Of a DNA stretch of 54,401 nucleotides, positions 33,820-44,366 are shown piece by piece. Within the stretch, counting starts at the first letter, position 1, and each line of letters starts with the position of its first letter. The translations under genes and the position numbers were made by a program. The notes under the pieces were generated by a model. The model was not told the origin of the DNA. It did not search any database and saw only the letters and a list, made by a program, of their open reading frames with translations. This DNA comes from Flavobacteriaceae bacterium (GTDB taxonomy: Bacteria; Bacteroidota; Bacteroidia; Flavobacteriales; Flavobacteriaceae): assembly GCA_947446865.1 (NCBI GenBank), contig CANFHX010000019.1, positions 1-54,401 of the forward strand. The letters run 5' to 3'.

Positions 33820-35493
33820 TTGAAAAAAAAGACACAAAATTCTTTGAAGTTTTCAACTCATTTATTTTATTCTAAAAATGAATCGTGGTGGTTGATAGGC
33901 TTTTCAATGTTACTTGCAGGAGGGATAATTGTAGAACCACAGTTAATTTGTTCTGCATTAATTAATGGTCAATTGTCGGACATGTGGCTGTATTGGAGTG
34001 CCGCAATCGGTTCGGCCTTTAGCGTTTCTTTTTTCGCTCATTTATGGCAAAAAATCCCTGTAAAAACCGAAAATGAATTTTTGCTTTTTCGTTTCTCAGG
34101 ATTGGGTGCCAAAATTTTACACCAATTTAGAAGCTTGTATTTAGGTATATTGGTAATTCCACTTATTATAAGTTTTAACGTTTTAGCTTTTAGTAAAATT
34201 TTAGGTACTATTTTAAATTTAGAACTTCATCAATCCATTTTAGCATTAATGCTTTTGTTAATTATTCTAACCTTTTTTAATAGCTTGAGAACTCGACTTC
34301 GAATGGATTTTATATTGTATATAATTTTCATTATTCTATTCACTATCATAATATTAAACTTATTCTATTTAACCGGAGGATTAACTAATTTATCCAACAC
34401 TGTTAGGTCTTCTAAATTTAATTTTACAATAATTCCTTCATTAGGATCCAAAACCTTTAATGCTTTCCTAGTTTTTATTTTTGTTCAATGGTGGTCTGCT
34501 AATTTATTAGATTATCCAGATATGAATGGGCAAAAATTAATGGCTAGTAAAAGCAGTGAAAATATTGTTAGAATCATCTTCTTGCCCTCTTTATCCATTG
34601 TGCTTTTTAGGGTATTGTTATTTACCTTGCCTTTTATGGCAGTAGTTTATGGATATAGCGATAGCGAATTGGCATTTACTTCACTCTTTACCAAAACATT
34701 ACCATCTTGGATGTTACTATTTGTTTTGATACTTTTTATGATACCCTTTTTATCCATCGTGCAAAATCTTCAAAACTGGGGAGGGTCCTTATTAGTAGAA
34801 AATTTCTATAAGCAATTTATTAACCCGAATGCAGATGAAAAAAAACTTAACAAATTAGGGGTTTTAGCAATGATTTATTTAATAATTGCCGCTAGTAGTA
34901 TTGCATTATATTCAAATTCGTTAGTAGGAATAACAAAATATTTACTTGCAATTACTGCTGGAGTTGGCCCTGTGTTTATGTTACGATGGTATTGGTGGCG
35001 TATTAATGCCTGGTCACAATTATCTGCAATGCTTGCTGCACTTATCTTTCCTCCTCTTTTAGATTGGTTAGTAGACAATTATAGTACTATACATTTACTA
35101 TTAATCCGCTTAGAGAGTAAATTAGGGATGGATTATTATCCTATAAAACTAATTGTGTTAACAATTATGGTTTGTAGTACTTGGCTGACAGTTACTTTTC
35201 TTACAAAACCAACCGAAAGATTGGTATTAGAAAATTTTGCCAACACCATTAAACCTGGTGGTTTCTGGAAGGGTTTTGGCAGTAAAAGTAAAAGTTTTTC
35301 TAAAACAAGAATATTGGCATGGCTAATACAAAGTGCCAATGGTTTTATTGTTTATTTTATGTTTTGGAACTTTCTAATCGGAAATTATATAGTTTTTATA
35401 ACACTATTATTAATTTTCTGTTTAAGTTTTTTTATAGCATACAAATTAATTCAGAAAGCTAATAATCTTTATGAAATGGAATTACTAAAATAA
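33820..35493 (+). CDS. sodium:solute symporter-family membrane protein
   Basis: The 557-aa protein has about 13 hydrophobic segments and SSS-family traits: SMLLAGGIIVEPQLICSALINGQLSDMWLYWSAAIGSAF in TM1-2, FVQWWSANLLDYPDMNGQKLMASKS in the middle, and RWYWWRINAWSQLSAMLAA later. Several SSS members import sugars, amino acids or carboxylates with Na+; no substrate is evident here. There is no in-frame ATG before residue 31, and the frame opens with TTG (33820) after a TAA at 33796, so a TTG start is likely. The flanking paralogous regulators suggest local control. Confidence 0.82.
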   Translation: MKKKTQNSLKFSTHLFYSKNESWWLIGFSMLLAGGIIVEPQLICSALINGQLSDMWLYWSAAIGSAFSVSFFAHLWQKIPVKTENEFLLFRFSGLGAKILHQFRSLYLGILVIPLIISFNVLAFSKILGTILNLELHQSILALMLLLIILTFFNSLRTRLRMDFILYIIFIILFTIIILNLFYLTGGLTNLSNTVRSSKFNFTIIPSLGSKTFNAFLVFIFVQWWSANLLDYPDMNGQKLMASKSSENIVRIIFLPSLSIVLFRVLLFTLPFMAVVYGYSDSELAFTSLFTKTLPSWMLLFVLILFMIPFLSIVQNLQNWGGSLLVENFYKQFINPNADEKKLNKLGVLAMIYLIIAASSIALYSNSLVGITKYLLAITAGVGPVFMLRWYWWRINAWSQLSAMLAALIFPPLLDWLVDNYSTIHLLLIRLESKLGMDYYPIKLIVLTIMVCSTWLTVTFLTKPTERLVLENFANTIKPGGFWKGFGSKSKSFSKTRILAWLIQSANGFIVYFMFWNFLIGNYIVFITLLLIFCLSFFIAYKLIQKANNLYEMELLK

Positions 35494-35498
35494 AAAAA

Positions 35499-36725
35499 CT
35501 AATCAATTAATTTCAATAACCATATAGCTGCTATTTTATTACAAAAGGTTTTTAAGTTTTTTTTCATTATTTTTTTATTATCACCTGTTGCAAAAATTGA
35601 AGCAGTAGCTAGTTCAATTGCAATTTTTTCATTGCTGTCGCTTTCAAATAAAGCATACGATATTCTAAAAGGAGTATATATTATTTTATTTTTAAAATAT
35701 TTCGATTTATAAATCCAATACAATTGAATCACATATAAAGACATGTAATGGTTATCTTTTTTCTGATTAATCATCAATAAATCAATATAATCATTAAATT
35801 CTTTATGTATCAAAATCTTATTTTTTAGATCAAACAACAATAATGCTTTTAGAGATCTAGAAATAATCCAGCAACTTTCATTATGGCAGTATATTTTAGA
35901 TTTATTTAATACTCTATTTAAATGTTCTTCCCAAGTGTTTTGTAAATTTCCGTTGAAGCCATCTATTAGAATTAAACATTCTAACCACCTGGATAATTCA
36001 TGAAAATGACATTTATTTTTATCTAGTGAAACAATCAATTCCTCAAACAAAGGAATAGAATTGCTTGGCTTTAGTTCTTTATTTGCTTTTTGACTAATAT
36101 CGAAACAATAAACATATAACTTTTTATAATCATCTGTAATTTGGGGTAAATAAAAACGAATTAATGCATCTGAAAAATAGTTGTTTAAATTATTTTCATC
36201 CACAAAGCATTCATAAAAATACAACTGCCCAACACCAATTTTAGATAAGATTTCAAGTAATTCATTTTGTTTATTACTTATTCGAACATAACGCCCTATC
36301 ATTTCAGCTGCAGTAAACAATGTCGTTCTATCCGTTGATCCCTTAGATTTTTCAAGAATAAATTTTAAAGAATCAAAATCTTCATTAACCAAAGTTAATT
36401 GCAATATAGATAAGGAAAACCCATCTGTTGCTTCAGTTAAAAAATAATTGGGATCAAAAGGAATATTAGTTTGACTAATACAAAAATCCTCCCAATTGGA
36501 ATAATTTACATATTGTGACAATAAATTCAATGTACTTTTATAAGGAGACCTATAGGGCTTTATTAATCCGAATAATCGTGATATTGTATGAGAAGATATT
36601 TTTATTTTATTTTCTTCTAAAATTACACAACATTTTTTCGAGTCGGAAATATGATTTATCTTAAAGTTTAACTGCTGCTCAATTTGACTACATAAAGAGA
36701 TAAGATAAGGGTTAGTCAAGTTCAT
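35499..36725 (-). CDS. putative regulator with Bacteroidota HTH-like N-terminus (paralogue 2)
   Basis: A 408-aa protein whose N-terminus, CCVILEENKIKISSHTISRLFGLIKPYRSPYKSTLNLLSQYVNYSNWEDFC, lines up with that of the 364-aa gene at 32574 through the S-xx-T-xx-RLF and PYKxTLxxL...W-x-F landmarks. The remaining 330 residues are helical, with a TPR-like character in places, but match no family I know. It starts MNLTNPYLISL at 36725 and converges on the symporter (5-bp gap). A pair of paralogues around one transporter suggests a duplicated regulator or a transporter insertion between them. Confidence 0.7.
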   Translation of the reverse strand: MNLTNPYLISLCSQIEQQLNFKINHISDSKKCCVILEENKIKISSHTISRLFGLIKPYRSPYKSTLNLLSQYVNYSNWEDFCISQTNIPFDPNYFLTEATDGFSLSILQLTLVNEDFDSLKFILEKSKGSTDRTTLFTAAEMIGRYVRISNKQNELLEILSKIGVGQLYFYECFVDENNLNNYFSDALIRFYLPQITDDYKKLYVYCFDISQKANKELKPSNSIPLFEELIVSLDKNKCHFHELSRWLECLILIDGFNGNLQNTWEEHLNRVLNKSKIYCHNESCWIISRSLKALLLFDLKNKILIHKEFNDYIDLLMINQKKDNHYMSLYVIQLYWIYKSKYFKNKIIYTPFRISYALFESDSNEKIAIELATASIFATGDNKKIMKKNLKTFCNKIAAIWLLKLID

Positions 36726-37084
36726 TGAAAAATATAGGTTATATGAATATTAAAAATACTAAATTATTTATTGAATAAATTGGGCATTTTTTTCATTATT
36801 TTTAAATATTAATTTAAACATTTATGTATAAAAATTTAAACAAATTTATCTAATTTATACAACATAAAATATGAAATAAAAAAATATTCTTGTTAATTAT
36901 ATTAATAAATTAGTAACTTGCAGTAAGTTAAACTAGATGTTGAAAAATAAATAAACAACTTGTGTAATTAATCGGGAAGATTTTCACTTTTGATCGTATT
37001 GTTAACATTAGGTTATTATTTTCAATAATAAATTAATATTGAGTTTATTTTTTTAATAAAACAAAATTAGAGTACTTATTTACA
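36726..37084. other. gene-free AT-rich intergenic region
   Basis: This 359-bp stretch lies between a leftward gene and the small rightward gene at 37085. It is strongly AT-rich with many short T and A runs. I see no tRNA, repeat or clear hairpin. It presumably holds promoters for both sides, but no full TTG-N19-TAnnTTTG match stood out. Confidence 0.4.
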
Positions 37085-37228
37085 ATGAAAAGCAGAAGGA
37101 AAACTAAACATCATACCAAAAATAAAAAGACAAAGTTTGTAATTGGCATTTTATTAATTGCTACTTTTATTACAGCGGTACTCTATTTGTTAACTGAATT
37201 GTATACAGAATACGTATTTACTAAATAA
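37085..37228 (+). CDS. 47-aa single-pass membrane peptide
   Basis: ATG at 37085 opens 47 codons: a very basic N-terminus (MKSRRKTKHHTKNKKTK) followed by one membrane helix (FVIGILLIATFITAVLYLLTELY) and a short tail. By the positive-inside rule the N-terminus would be cytosolic. It stands alone between a long intergenic region and a convergent response regulator. The clean helix, the basic N-terminus and the isolated position favour a real gene. No function is assigned. Confidence 0.6.
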   Translation: MKSRRKTKHHTKNKKTKFVIGILLIATFITAVLYLLTELYTEYVFTK

Positions 37229-37269
37229 AAATATTTTCTTTATTTTTTATTCAATTTTATTAAAAAAAA

Positions 37270-37677
37270 TTACGAATACATTTCTTTGATTGCTAATATC
37301 CCATCCATCATAAGTGGTTTTGCAAAATAATTAGTAACAAAATTATTGTTTTTAGCTTTCACTACATCTTCTGGATTAATTGAAGAACTTAATATAAATA
37401 TTTTAACTTCAAACTTTATCAATTCATTTATTTTTTTAAACTTTTCTAAAAAAGCCCAACCATCCACCTCCGGCATATTTATATCTAAAAAAACATATAC
37501 CAAATCACTTTCACAATGGGTGTCCTCTAGCTTAATTATCTCATCTAAAGCAGCATTGCTATTACTAAAAGTAAATACATTTTCCCCTAATTCAAGTTTT
37601 AAAAACAATCTCTTATGAAAATAATTTATTGCTAAATCATCATCAATTAAAACTACGCTTTTTATATTATTTTTCAT
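37270..37677 (-). CDS. single-domain response regulator
   Basis: A 135-aa receiver domain with no output module. The acidic patch is at D12-D14 (LIDDDLAINYF), the phosphoacceptor is D65 in FLDINMPEVDGW, the switch Ser/Thr lies in FILSSSI and the Lys is K120 in FAKPL. Such CheY-like proteins in Bacteroidota relay signals from hybrid kinases; no kinase is adjacent. Length and motif spacing are normal. The rightward ORF overlapping its start is not convincing. Confidence 0.93.
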   Translation of the reverse strand: MKNNIKSVVLIDDDLAINYFHKRLFLKLELGENVFTFSNSNAALDEIIKLEDTHCESDLVYVFLDINMPEVDGWAFLEKFKKINELIKFEVKIFILSSSINPEDVVKAKNNNFVTNYFAKPLMMDGILAIKEMYS

Positions 37678-38072
37678 TTATAAATATATATTTTGAAATG
37701 GTGAAATTTAAGTTATTACCAAATCATAAAAAATTGCTTCAAAATTTTTACAATCAATACTTAGTTAAAGTACTTAATTCTAGTTACGGAAATATTAAAT
37801 TATTGGCTGTAAAGAAAAATTATTTTCAGAAAATTCTAGGAATTGCAATCCAATTTCATTAATAAATAGAATTAGATTTTCTTTATTGACCATGCTTGTT
37901 GGTAATGAAATAAGGTCGAAAAGATCTAACATAATTAAAAGTTTAATTTATTGAATAAACAAGAAATTAAATTTATAATTACAAATTGAATAATCTAATT
38001 CAAATCGTTGAAAGAATTAATTAAGTAGTTGAAAACGTATTAAGTATCGATTAATAAAAAAAATAGCATTGA

Positions 38073-39098
38073 TTAAAACTGCATTTTCCCTAATGCTTCC
38101 ATCACATAATTGTGCATTACTTCTTTATAATCTAAGTGGGTTACAATTCTTAGCTTACCATGTCCCATGGAACTAATAAATATGTTTTTTTGTTGTAATT
38201 TTTCAATTACCCATTTTTCTTCTAATGAAGGACGAACTGAAAATATTAAAATATTGGTTTCTACAGGCTCTACCTTTTCTACCCAATTCAAAGTACTCAA
38301 TAATTCTCCCAATTCTTTTGCTCTGCGATGATCTTCTTCAAGTCTTAAAATATTATGCTGTAAGGCATACATTCCTGCAGCAGCTAAATAACCCGCTTGA
38401 CGCATTCCTCCACCAAATATTTTACGGATGCGCAAAGCTCGTTTCATATCGGCTTTACTTCCTAATAATACAGAACCTATTGGTGCTCCAAGTCCTTTAG
38501 ATAAACAGACCGAAATGGTGTCAAACAATTCTCCGAATTGCTTAGGATGTTGTTTTTTGGCTACCATGGCATTCCATAATCGAGCTCCATCTAGATGGTA
38601 TTTTAGATTATTATCTATACAAACTTGTTTTATTTTTTTTAATTCCAAAATATCATAACAAGCTCCTCCCCCTTTATTGGTAGTGTTTTCAATACTAACT
38701 AAAGAAGTTAAGGGTGCATGATAAAATTCGGGATCGTTTATGGCATTTTTCACCAAATCGGCAGTGACCATTCCGCGGCTTCCATCTACCAAACAACAAG
38801 AAACGCCGCTATTAAAAGAAGCTCCACCACCTTCATAATGATAAATATGCGAATATTTATCACAAATTACTTGCTCTCCTGGGTTGGTATGAAGTTTGAT
38901 TGCCGTTTGATTTGCCATAGTTCCAGAAGGAAAAAACAAAGCAGCTTCCATTCCAAATAATTGAGCAACAGCAGTCTCCAATTCATTTACCGTTGGATCT
39001 TGTTTGTAAACATCATCTCCAACTTTGGCATTAAACATGAACTGCAACATTTCGTTGCTAGGTTTTGTTACTGTATCGCTGATTAAATTTATTTCCAT
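38073..39098 (-). CDS. ltaE: low-specificity L-threonine aldolase
   Basis: The 341-aa PLP enzyme splits L-threonine or allo-threonine to glycine and acetaldehyde. Landmarks are MEINLISDTVTKPSNEML, GDDVYKQDPTVNELE, FFPSGTMANQTAIKLH, the LDGARLWNA strand and SVCLSKGLGAPIGS with K201 as the PLP-binding lysine. Length fits the beta-eliminating lyase family. It is divergent from prfB; the 47-bp gap between the two starts must contain both promoters. Confidence 0.95.
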   Translation of the reverse strand: MEINLISDTVTKPSNEMLQFMFNAKVGDDVYKQDPTVNELETAVAQLFGMEAALFFPSGTMANQTAIKLHTNPGEQVICDKYSHIYHYEGGGASFNSGVSCCLVDGSRGMVTADLVKNAINDPEFYHAPLTSLVSIENTTNKGGGACYDILELKKIKQVCIDNNLKYHLDGARLWNAMVAKKQHPKQFGELFDTISVCLSKGLGAPIGSVLLGSKADMKRALRIRKIFGGGMRQAGYLAAAGMYALQHNILRLEEDHRRAKELGELLSTLNWVEKVEPVETNILIFSVRPSLEEKWVIEKLQQKNIFISSMGHGKLRIVTHLDYKEVMHNYVMEALGKMQF

Positions 39099-39115
39099 AT
39101 CAAATTTTGAAGCAT

Positions 39116-39123
39116 TATATTTG
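39116..39123 (+). promoter_or_regulatory. -7 box of prfB
   Basis: TATATTTG at 39116-39123 matches TAnnTTTG and lies 22 bp before the prfB ATG. A TTG at the normal distance is not evident, so only the -7 part is claimed. Confidence 0.5.
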
Positions 39124-39145
39124 CGTTTACAAATTTACATAATTT

Positions 39146-40241
39146 ATGACAAATACCGAACAAATAAAAGGTATTGTAGAGCGTCTTGGTGCGTTGAGGA
39201 GGTATCTTTGACATTGATGCCAAGCTTATCGAAATAACCAACGAAGAAGAAAAGACCTTTGCACCCGACTTTTGGAACAATGCCAAAGAAGCCGAAATTC
39301 TAATAAAAAACTTACGCCAAAAGAAAAAATGGGTGGAAGATTTTGAAAAAGGTATAGCATTGGCAGAAGAACTACAAATTACTTACGAATTTTTTAAAGA
39401 AGGAGATGTTTCGGAAGAAGAACTAGATGCGCAATATGATTTGACTAATACTCATATTGAAGATTTAGAATTTAGAAACATGCTTTCGGAAGAAGGAGAT
39501 AGCATGAGTGCTGTGCTTCAAATAACTGCAGGTGCTGGCGGAACAGAAAGTTGTGACTGGGCATCGATGTTGATGCGAATGTACATGATGTGGGCCGAAA
39601 AACAAAAGTATAAAATTAAAGAATTGAACTTTCAAGAAGGAGAAGTTGCCGGAATTAAAACGGTAACACTTGAAATTGAAGGAGATTTTGCTTTTGGCTA
39701 TTTAAAAGGTGAAAATGGCGTACATCGATTGGTACGAATTTCTCCATTTGATAGTAATGCCAAACGTCATACCTCTTTTGCATCGGTTTATGTGTATCCT
39801 TTAGTAGATGACACTATTGAAATTGACATAAACCCAGCGGATATAGAAATAATTACTTCTAGATCAAGTGGTGCTGGCGGACAAAATGTAAACAAAGTAG
39901 AAACTAAAGTACAATTATTTCACAAGCCAACAGGAATTCAAATTCAGTGTTCAGAAACCCGATCGCAACAAGATAATAGACAGCGTGCTATGCAAATGTT
40001 GAAATCGCAATTGTATGAAATTGAATTAAAAAAACAACTAGCCCAACGTGCGGATATTGAAGCTGGAAAAATGAAAATTGAATGGGGCTCCCAAATTCGG
40101 AATTACGTAATGCAACCTTATAAACTGGTGAAGGACGTTCGTTCTGGCTATGAAACTAGCGATGTAGATGGCGTTATGAACGGAAATATTGATGAATTCC
40201 TCAAAGCCTATTTAATGATGATGGGACAGAAGGAAGAATAG
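39146..40241 (+). CDS. prfB: peptide chain release factor 2, with programmed +1 frameshift
   Basis: The gene starts at ATG 39146, reads 21 codons to an in-frame TGA (39209-39211) and continues in the +1 frame from GAC at 39210 to 40241, giving 364 aa. The shift site is the standard one: an internal Shine-Dalgarno-like AGGAGG, then TAT CTT TGA C. When RF2 is scarce the ribosome slips from CTT and makes more RF2, an autoregulatory loop. The stop-recognition motif SPF lies in VRISPFDSN and the catalytic GGQ in [16 protein letters not shown] joined model (39146-39208 plus 39210-40241) is required; a start at 39333 would truncate it. Confidence 0.97.
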
Positions 40242-40291
40242 TTTCCAAATAAATAAATTTTAGAATTCTTAATTCAAGTTATACCTTAACT

Positions 40292-40320
40292 AAATAGCCG
40301 ACTTTACAGGTCGGCTATTT
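40292..40320 (+). terminator. terminator after prfB
   Basis: AAATAGCCGAC (40292-40302) and GTCGGCTATTT (40310-40320) form a perfect 11-bp stem with a 7-base loop. A-T rich ends on both sides allow it to serve the convergent TPR gene too. Confidence 0.85.
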
Positions 40321-40342
40321 AATGAAGTATTAATTTAATGGA

Positions 40343-41668
40343 TTAGTTTTCAGCTTTTAAAGCTTTTACTTTATCTGTTAATTCAAGATAATTATATACA
40401 GATTTTAAATTGCTTTTAATCAAATCATCTTTAGGGTCTAATTCGTGAGCTTTCTCATATAGAGGCATTGCTTTAGTAAATAATTTTTGTCTTTCTACTT
40501 TAAGCAAATTATATTTTTTTAATTCACTATCACTTGTACCCTTAATTTTATTCATATCTTCCACAAACTTAGCATCTGGTTTTAAGACAACATCGGCTAA
40601 GTTTAAATAAGCATTCATAAAATCTGGTTTCAATTCGATGGCTTTTCTATAATATTTTTCAGCATCTTCTAATTGATTCGCGTTGGCACAGGTAACACCT
40701 AAATTAAAAAACAACACCTCATCGTTAGGACTTTTTACAAGAGCTTCGGAAATTAATCTTTTATAATTTACGGCATCGTTTAATTTTAGATATGCATTAG
40801 CCTCGCTAACAATTAATTCGGCATCTTCAGGGTTTTCTTTTCTTGCTTCTTCTAGTGCTACTATAGCTTCTTCTGATTTTCCTTGGTTTACTAAAATTAA
40901 CGCAATGTTACGAATAATCTCTCCTTTTTTAGAAGAAATTTTTTCGTCTCTTGGTAAAATGTGTGTACCAAGTTTTATCATATTATCTCTTTGAACCTTA
41001 GAATTGAATGGTTCCTCAATATCGGTAGCTTTGTTTTTAGCAAAATAATTAACCCCTTCTCCAGTATAATTTAAAGCTTTCAGTTCTTTATAATAAACTA
41101 AAGCATTGTCATAATCTTGTCCTTTTATGGCGTAATTAGCTGCGTAATATAATGTTTCTTGATCTTTTTTTTCTAATTGATAAATAGAATATAAAACATC
41201 GGCAGATTCTTTGTATTTATTATCATTACCTAATTTTATAGCATAATTTAAAAGCTCTGGTTTAAATGAAGTTATGGTTTCAATAATATCATCTGTTTGG
41301 ATTTGTTTACCAGTCTTTTTTTCATAATCTAAGGTAGCATTTAATCCTGAAGCTAAATTTGAAATTGTTTTTGGACTAACAAACTTCATAAAAGCTAATT
41401 GAATTTGCAAAGGTGCCATCGTTTTATCAATAGCCGAATATTCTAAAACTGGAATCATGCATTTGTAAAAATTAGCATAAACTTTATCTCCTTCTTCAAC
41501 AGCTAATGGCTGTACTTTATCCGCAAGCGATTTAAATTCAGCTAAATCATCTCCTTTAATAACTTCTTTATTATAAATCTTTTTTAATGCTTTTAATTCG
41601 TCTTTCTGAGCGAAAGTAGTAACAGAAACTAATAATGCTCCTGCAATTATTATTTGTTTAATTTTCAT
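40343..41668 (-). CDS. secreted tetratricopeptide-repeat protein
   Basis: The 441-aa protein starts MKIKQIIIAGALLVSVTTFAQ, a signal peptide cut after AQ. TPR-like helices are clear from about residue 150 onward: ESADVLYSIYQLEKKDQETLYYAANYAIKGQDYDNALVYYKELKAL, then NPEDAELIVSEANAYLKLNDAVNYKRLI and SPNDEVLFFNLGVTCANANQLEDAEKYYRKAIELKPDFMNAYLNLADV, and a last one near 400. It is probably a periplasmic scaffold in an envelope complex. It follows gyrA on the same strand, but a terminator lies between them. Confidence 0.88.
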   Translation of the reverse strand: MKIKQIIIAGALLVSVTTFAQKDELKALKKIYNKEVIKGDDLAEFKSLADKVQPLAVEEGDKVYANFYKCMIPVLEYSAIDKTMAPLQIQLAFMKFVSPKTISNLASGLNATLDYEKKTGKQIQTDDIIETITSFKPELLNYAIKLGNDNKYKESADVLYSIYQLEKKDQETLYYAANYAIKGQDYDNALVYYKELKALNYTGEGVNYFAKNKATDIEEPFNSKVQRDNMIKLGTHILPRDEKISSKKGEIIRNIALILVNQGKSEEAIVALEEARKENPEDAELIVSEANAYLKLNDAVNYKRLISEALVKSPNDEVLFFNLGVTCANANQLEDAEKYYRKAIELKPDFMNAYLNLADVVLKPDAKFVEDMNKIKGTSDSELKKYNLLKVERQKLFTKAMPLYEKAHELDPKDDLIKSNLKSVYNYLELTDKVKALKAEN

Positions 41669-41700
41669 AACGTAATTTTTTATTGATTTTACTTTTTATA

Positions 41701-41747
41701 AAAAAAACCATGCTATCTAAAATAGTATTAGTTACATGGCTTTTTTT
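41701..41747 (-). terminator. terminator after gyrA
   Basis: Read on the minus strand, AAGCCATG and CATGGTTT (41734-41743 and 41703-41711) pair around a 20-base spacer, with A- and T-rich flanks. It ends gyrA transcription and separates it from the TPR gene. Confidence 0.7.
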
Positions 41748-41768
41748 TATCTCATTTTAATAATTTAT

Positions 41769-44366
41769 TTATTCTTCAGAATCGTCTTCGTCTGCAGCTT
41801 CATCTTCTACTTCATCAACCTCTTCGTCTTCCGAATCGTCTTCAATTATTGCATTTGGATCTACTTCTAGTTCTTCACCATCAGCAGCAATTGCTTCTTC
41901 TTCATCGTCTTTCATAACCTTAGTTACGGCAGCAATAGAATCGTTGCCTTTAATATTAATCAAACGAACACCTTGAGTTGCTCTACCCATAACTCGAAGC
42001 GTAGAAACATCCATTCGTATGGTTAAACCAGATTTATTGATAATCATTAAATCATCGGCATCGGTAACGGAATTAATAGAAACTAATGCTCCTGTTTTTT
42101 CGGTTATGTTTAATGTTTTCACACCTTTTCCTCCACGATTGGTAATTCTGTAAACTGCTTCACCTTCGTCTTCGAGTTTGGTTCTTTTTCCGTAACCATT
42201 TTCAGTAACAACCAATAATTGTGTTTCGTTGATGTTATTTTCATCCACAGAAACCATTCCAATTACTTCATCCTGATCGTCTCTTAAAGTAATACCGCGA
42301 ACCCCAGATGCAGTTCTTCCCATTGGACGAGTTTTAGCTTCTTCAAAACGAACTAACTTACCGGATTTAACAGCTATTAATATTTGACTATTTCCATTTG
42401 TTAACTCAGCAGCCAATAATTCATCACCATCTTTAATAGTAATTGCGGCAACTCCGTTTACTCTAGGTTTAGAATATTTCTCTAAAGAAGTTTTCTTAAC
42501 CTGACCTTTTTTAGTCGCCATAATTACATAATGGTTCTTAATATAGTCTTGGTCTTTTAAATCTTGTGCGCAAATAAATGCTTTTACTTTATCGTCACTT
42601 TCAATGTTGATAAGGTTTTGCAATGCTCTACCTTTACTTGCTTTGGTTCCTTCTGGAATTTCGTACACACGCATCCAATAACATTTACCTTTTTGGGTGA
42701 AAATTAATAGATAGTTGTGGTTGGTTGCAACAAACAGATGTTCTAAGAAATCTTGATCTCTTGTAGCAGCCGATTTTTGTCCCACTCCTCCTCTATTTTG
42801 TGTTTTGTATTCGGTTAACGACGTACGTTTAATGTAACCTGCATGCGAAATTGTAATTACTACGTTTTCATCGGCAATTAAATCTTCAATACTTACATCA
42901 CCACCAGAATATTCAATAATAGAACGACGTTCATCGCCATATTTATCACGAATTTCGATTAATTCTGTTTTAATTAATTCCATTCTAAGTTCTTTACTAG
43001 CAAGTAAATCTTTTAAATGGTTGATTAATTTCATTATTTCTTCATATTCTGCGCGCAATTTGTCCTGCTCAAGACCTGTTAGTTGTCTTAAACGCATTTC
43101 AACAATAGCACGAGCTTGAATTTCTGATAATTGGAAACGCTCAATTAATTTACCTCTTGCTTCTTCTCCATCTTTAGAAGAACGAATCAAAGCAATAACT
43201 TCATCAATATTATCCGAAGCAATAATTAAACCTTCTAATATGTGGGCTCTTTCCTCTGCTTTACGTAATTCAAATTGTGTTCTTCTAATAACAACATCAT
43301 GACGGTGTTCTACGAAGTAATGAATCAAATCTTTTACGTTTAACATTTGTGGTCTACCTTTTACCAAGGCAATGTTATTAACACTAAAAGAAGATTGAAG
43401 TTGTGTGAATTTATATAAAGTATTCAAAACTACATTCGGAACTGCATCGCGTTTTAATTCATAAACGATACGCATCCCTGTTCTATCCGATTCATCACGA
43501 ATATTAGAAATACCTTCAATTTTTTTATCATTAATTAAATCGGCAGTTTTTTTAATCATGTCTGCCTTATTCACTTGGTATGGAATTTCGGTTACAATGA
43601 TTGCTTCTTTACCGTGAATTTCTTCAAAATTAACTTTGGCACGAATAACGATTCTTCCACGACCAGTTTTAAAAGCCTCGCGAACTCCTTCGTAGCCATA
43701 AATAATACCTCCAGTAGGAAAATCGGGAGCTTTAATATGTGTGATTAACTCATCAATTTCAATGTCATTATTATCAATATAGGCAAGAGTACCATCAATA
43801 ACCTCTGTAATATTATGAGGTGCCATGTTAGTCGCCATACCTACTGCAATTCCAGATGCTCCATTTATTAATAAATTAGGAACACGAGTTGGCATTACGG
43901 TTGGCTCGTACAAAGTATCATCAAAATTCAATTTGAAATCTACTGTTTCTTTGTCAATATCTGCCATTATGTCTTCTGACATCTTTTTCATTCTAGCCTC
44001 AGTATAACGCATTGCTGCAGGGCTATCGCCATCTACCGAACCAAAGTTACCCTGACCGTCGACTAACAAGTATCGTAAACTCCATTCTTGAGCCATACGA
44101 ACCATTGCATCGTAAACCGAAGTATCACCGTGTGGGTGGTACTTTCCTAATACTTCTCCAACAATTCTTGCAGATTTTTTATGGGCTGATTTGGATGTTA
44201 CTCCTAGGTCGTACATTCCGTATAACACCCTTCTATGAACTGGTTTTAAACCATCACGAACATCAGGTAATGCTCTTGATACAATAACAGACATCGAATA
44301 ATCGATGTAAGCTGATTTCATTTCGTCTTCAATGTTAATAGGAATTAACTTTTCTCCGTCAGACAT
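41769..44366 (-). CDS. gyrA: DNA gyrase subunit A
   Basis: The 865-aa protein is full-length GyrA, the DNA-cleaving subunit of gyrase. The catalytic tyrosine is Y121 in AAMRYTEAR. The quinolone pocket reads [12 protein letters not shown], with Thr82 and Asp86 at the positions of E. coli Ser83 and Asp87. The C-terminal beta-pinwheel contains the GyrA box [11 protein letters not shown] (about residue 530), needed to wrap DNA. The last 45 residues are almost all Asp and Glu ([28 protein letters not shown]), an acidic tail that in other gyrases modulates wrapping. Confidence 0.97.
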   Translation of the reverse strand: MSDGEKLIPINIEDEMKSAYIDYSMSVIVSRALPDVRDGLKPVHRRVLYGMYDLGVTSKSAHKKSARIVGEVLGKYHPHGDTSVYDAMVRMAQEWSLRYLLVDGQGNFGSVDGDSPAAMRYTEARMKKMSEDIMADIDKETVDFKLNFDDTLYEPTVMPTRVPNLLINGASGIAVGMATNMAPHNITEVIDGTLAYIDNNDIEIDELITHIKAPDFPTGGIIYGYEGVREAFKTGRGRIVIRAKVNFEEIHGKEAIIVTEIPYQVNKADMIKKTADLINDKKIEGISNIRDESDRTGMRIVYELKRDAVPNVVLNTLYKFTQLQSSFSVNNIALVKGRPQMLNVKDLIHYFVEHRHDVVIRRTQFELRKAEERAHILEGLIIASDNIDEVIALIRSSKDGEEARGKLIERFQLSEIQARAIVEMRLRQLTGLEQDKLRAEYEEIMKLINHLKDLLASKELRMELIKTELIEIRDKYGDERRSIIEYSGGDVSIEDLIADENVVITISHAGYIKRTSLTEYKTQNRGGVGQKSAATRDQDFLEHLFVATNHNYLLIFTQKGKCYWMRVYEIPEGTKASKGRALQNLINIESDDKVKAFICAQDLKDQDYIKNHYVIMATKKGQVKKTSLEKYSKPRVNGVAAITIKDGDELLAAELTNGNSQILIAVKSGKLVRFEEAKTRPMGRTASGVRGITLRDDQDEVIGMVSVDENNINETQLLVVTENGYGKRTKLEDEGEAVYRITNRGGKGVKTLNITEKTGALVSINSVTDADDLMIINKSGLTIRMDVSTLRVMGRATQGVRLINIKGNDSIAAVTKVMKDDEEEAIAADGEELEVDPNAIIEDDSEDEEVDEVEDEAADEDDSEE

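Noticed and set aside
37629..37862. 77-aa plus-strand frame overlapping the start of the single-domain response regulator
   Set aside because: It overlaps the regulator on the other strand, has no recognisable domain, and the better-looking ATG at 37697 gives an ordinary AT-rich frame with no support.
43825..44287. Plus-strand frames antisense to gyrA
   Set aside because: They are mirror frames of a highly conserved gene. The same applies to frames antisense to priA, clpC and the RimK-like gene.
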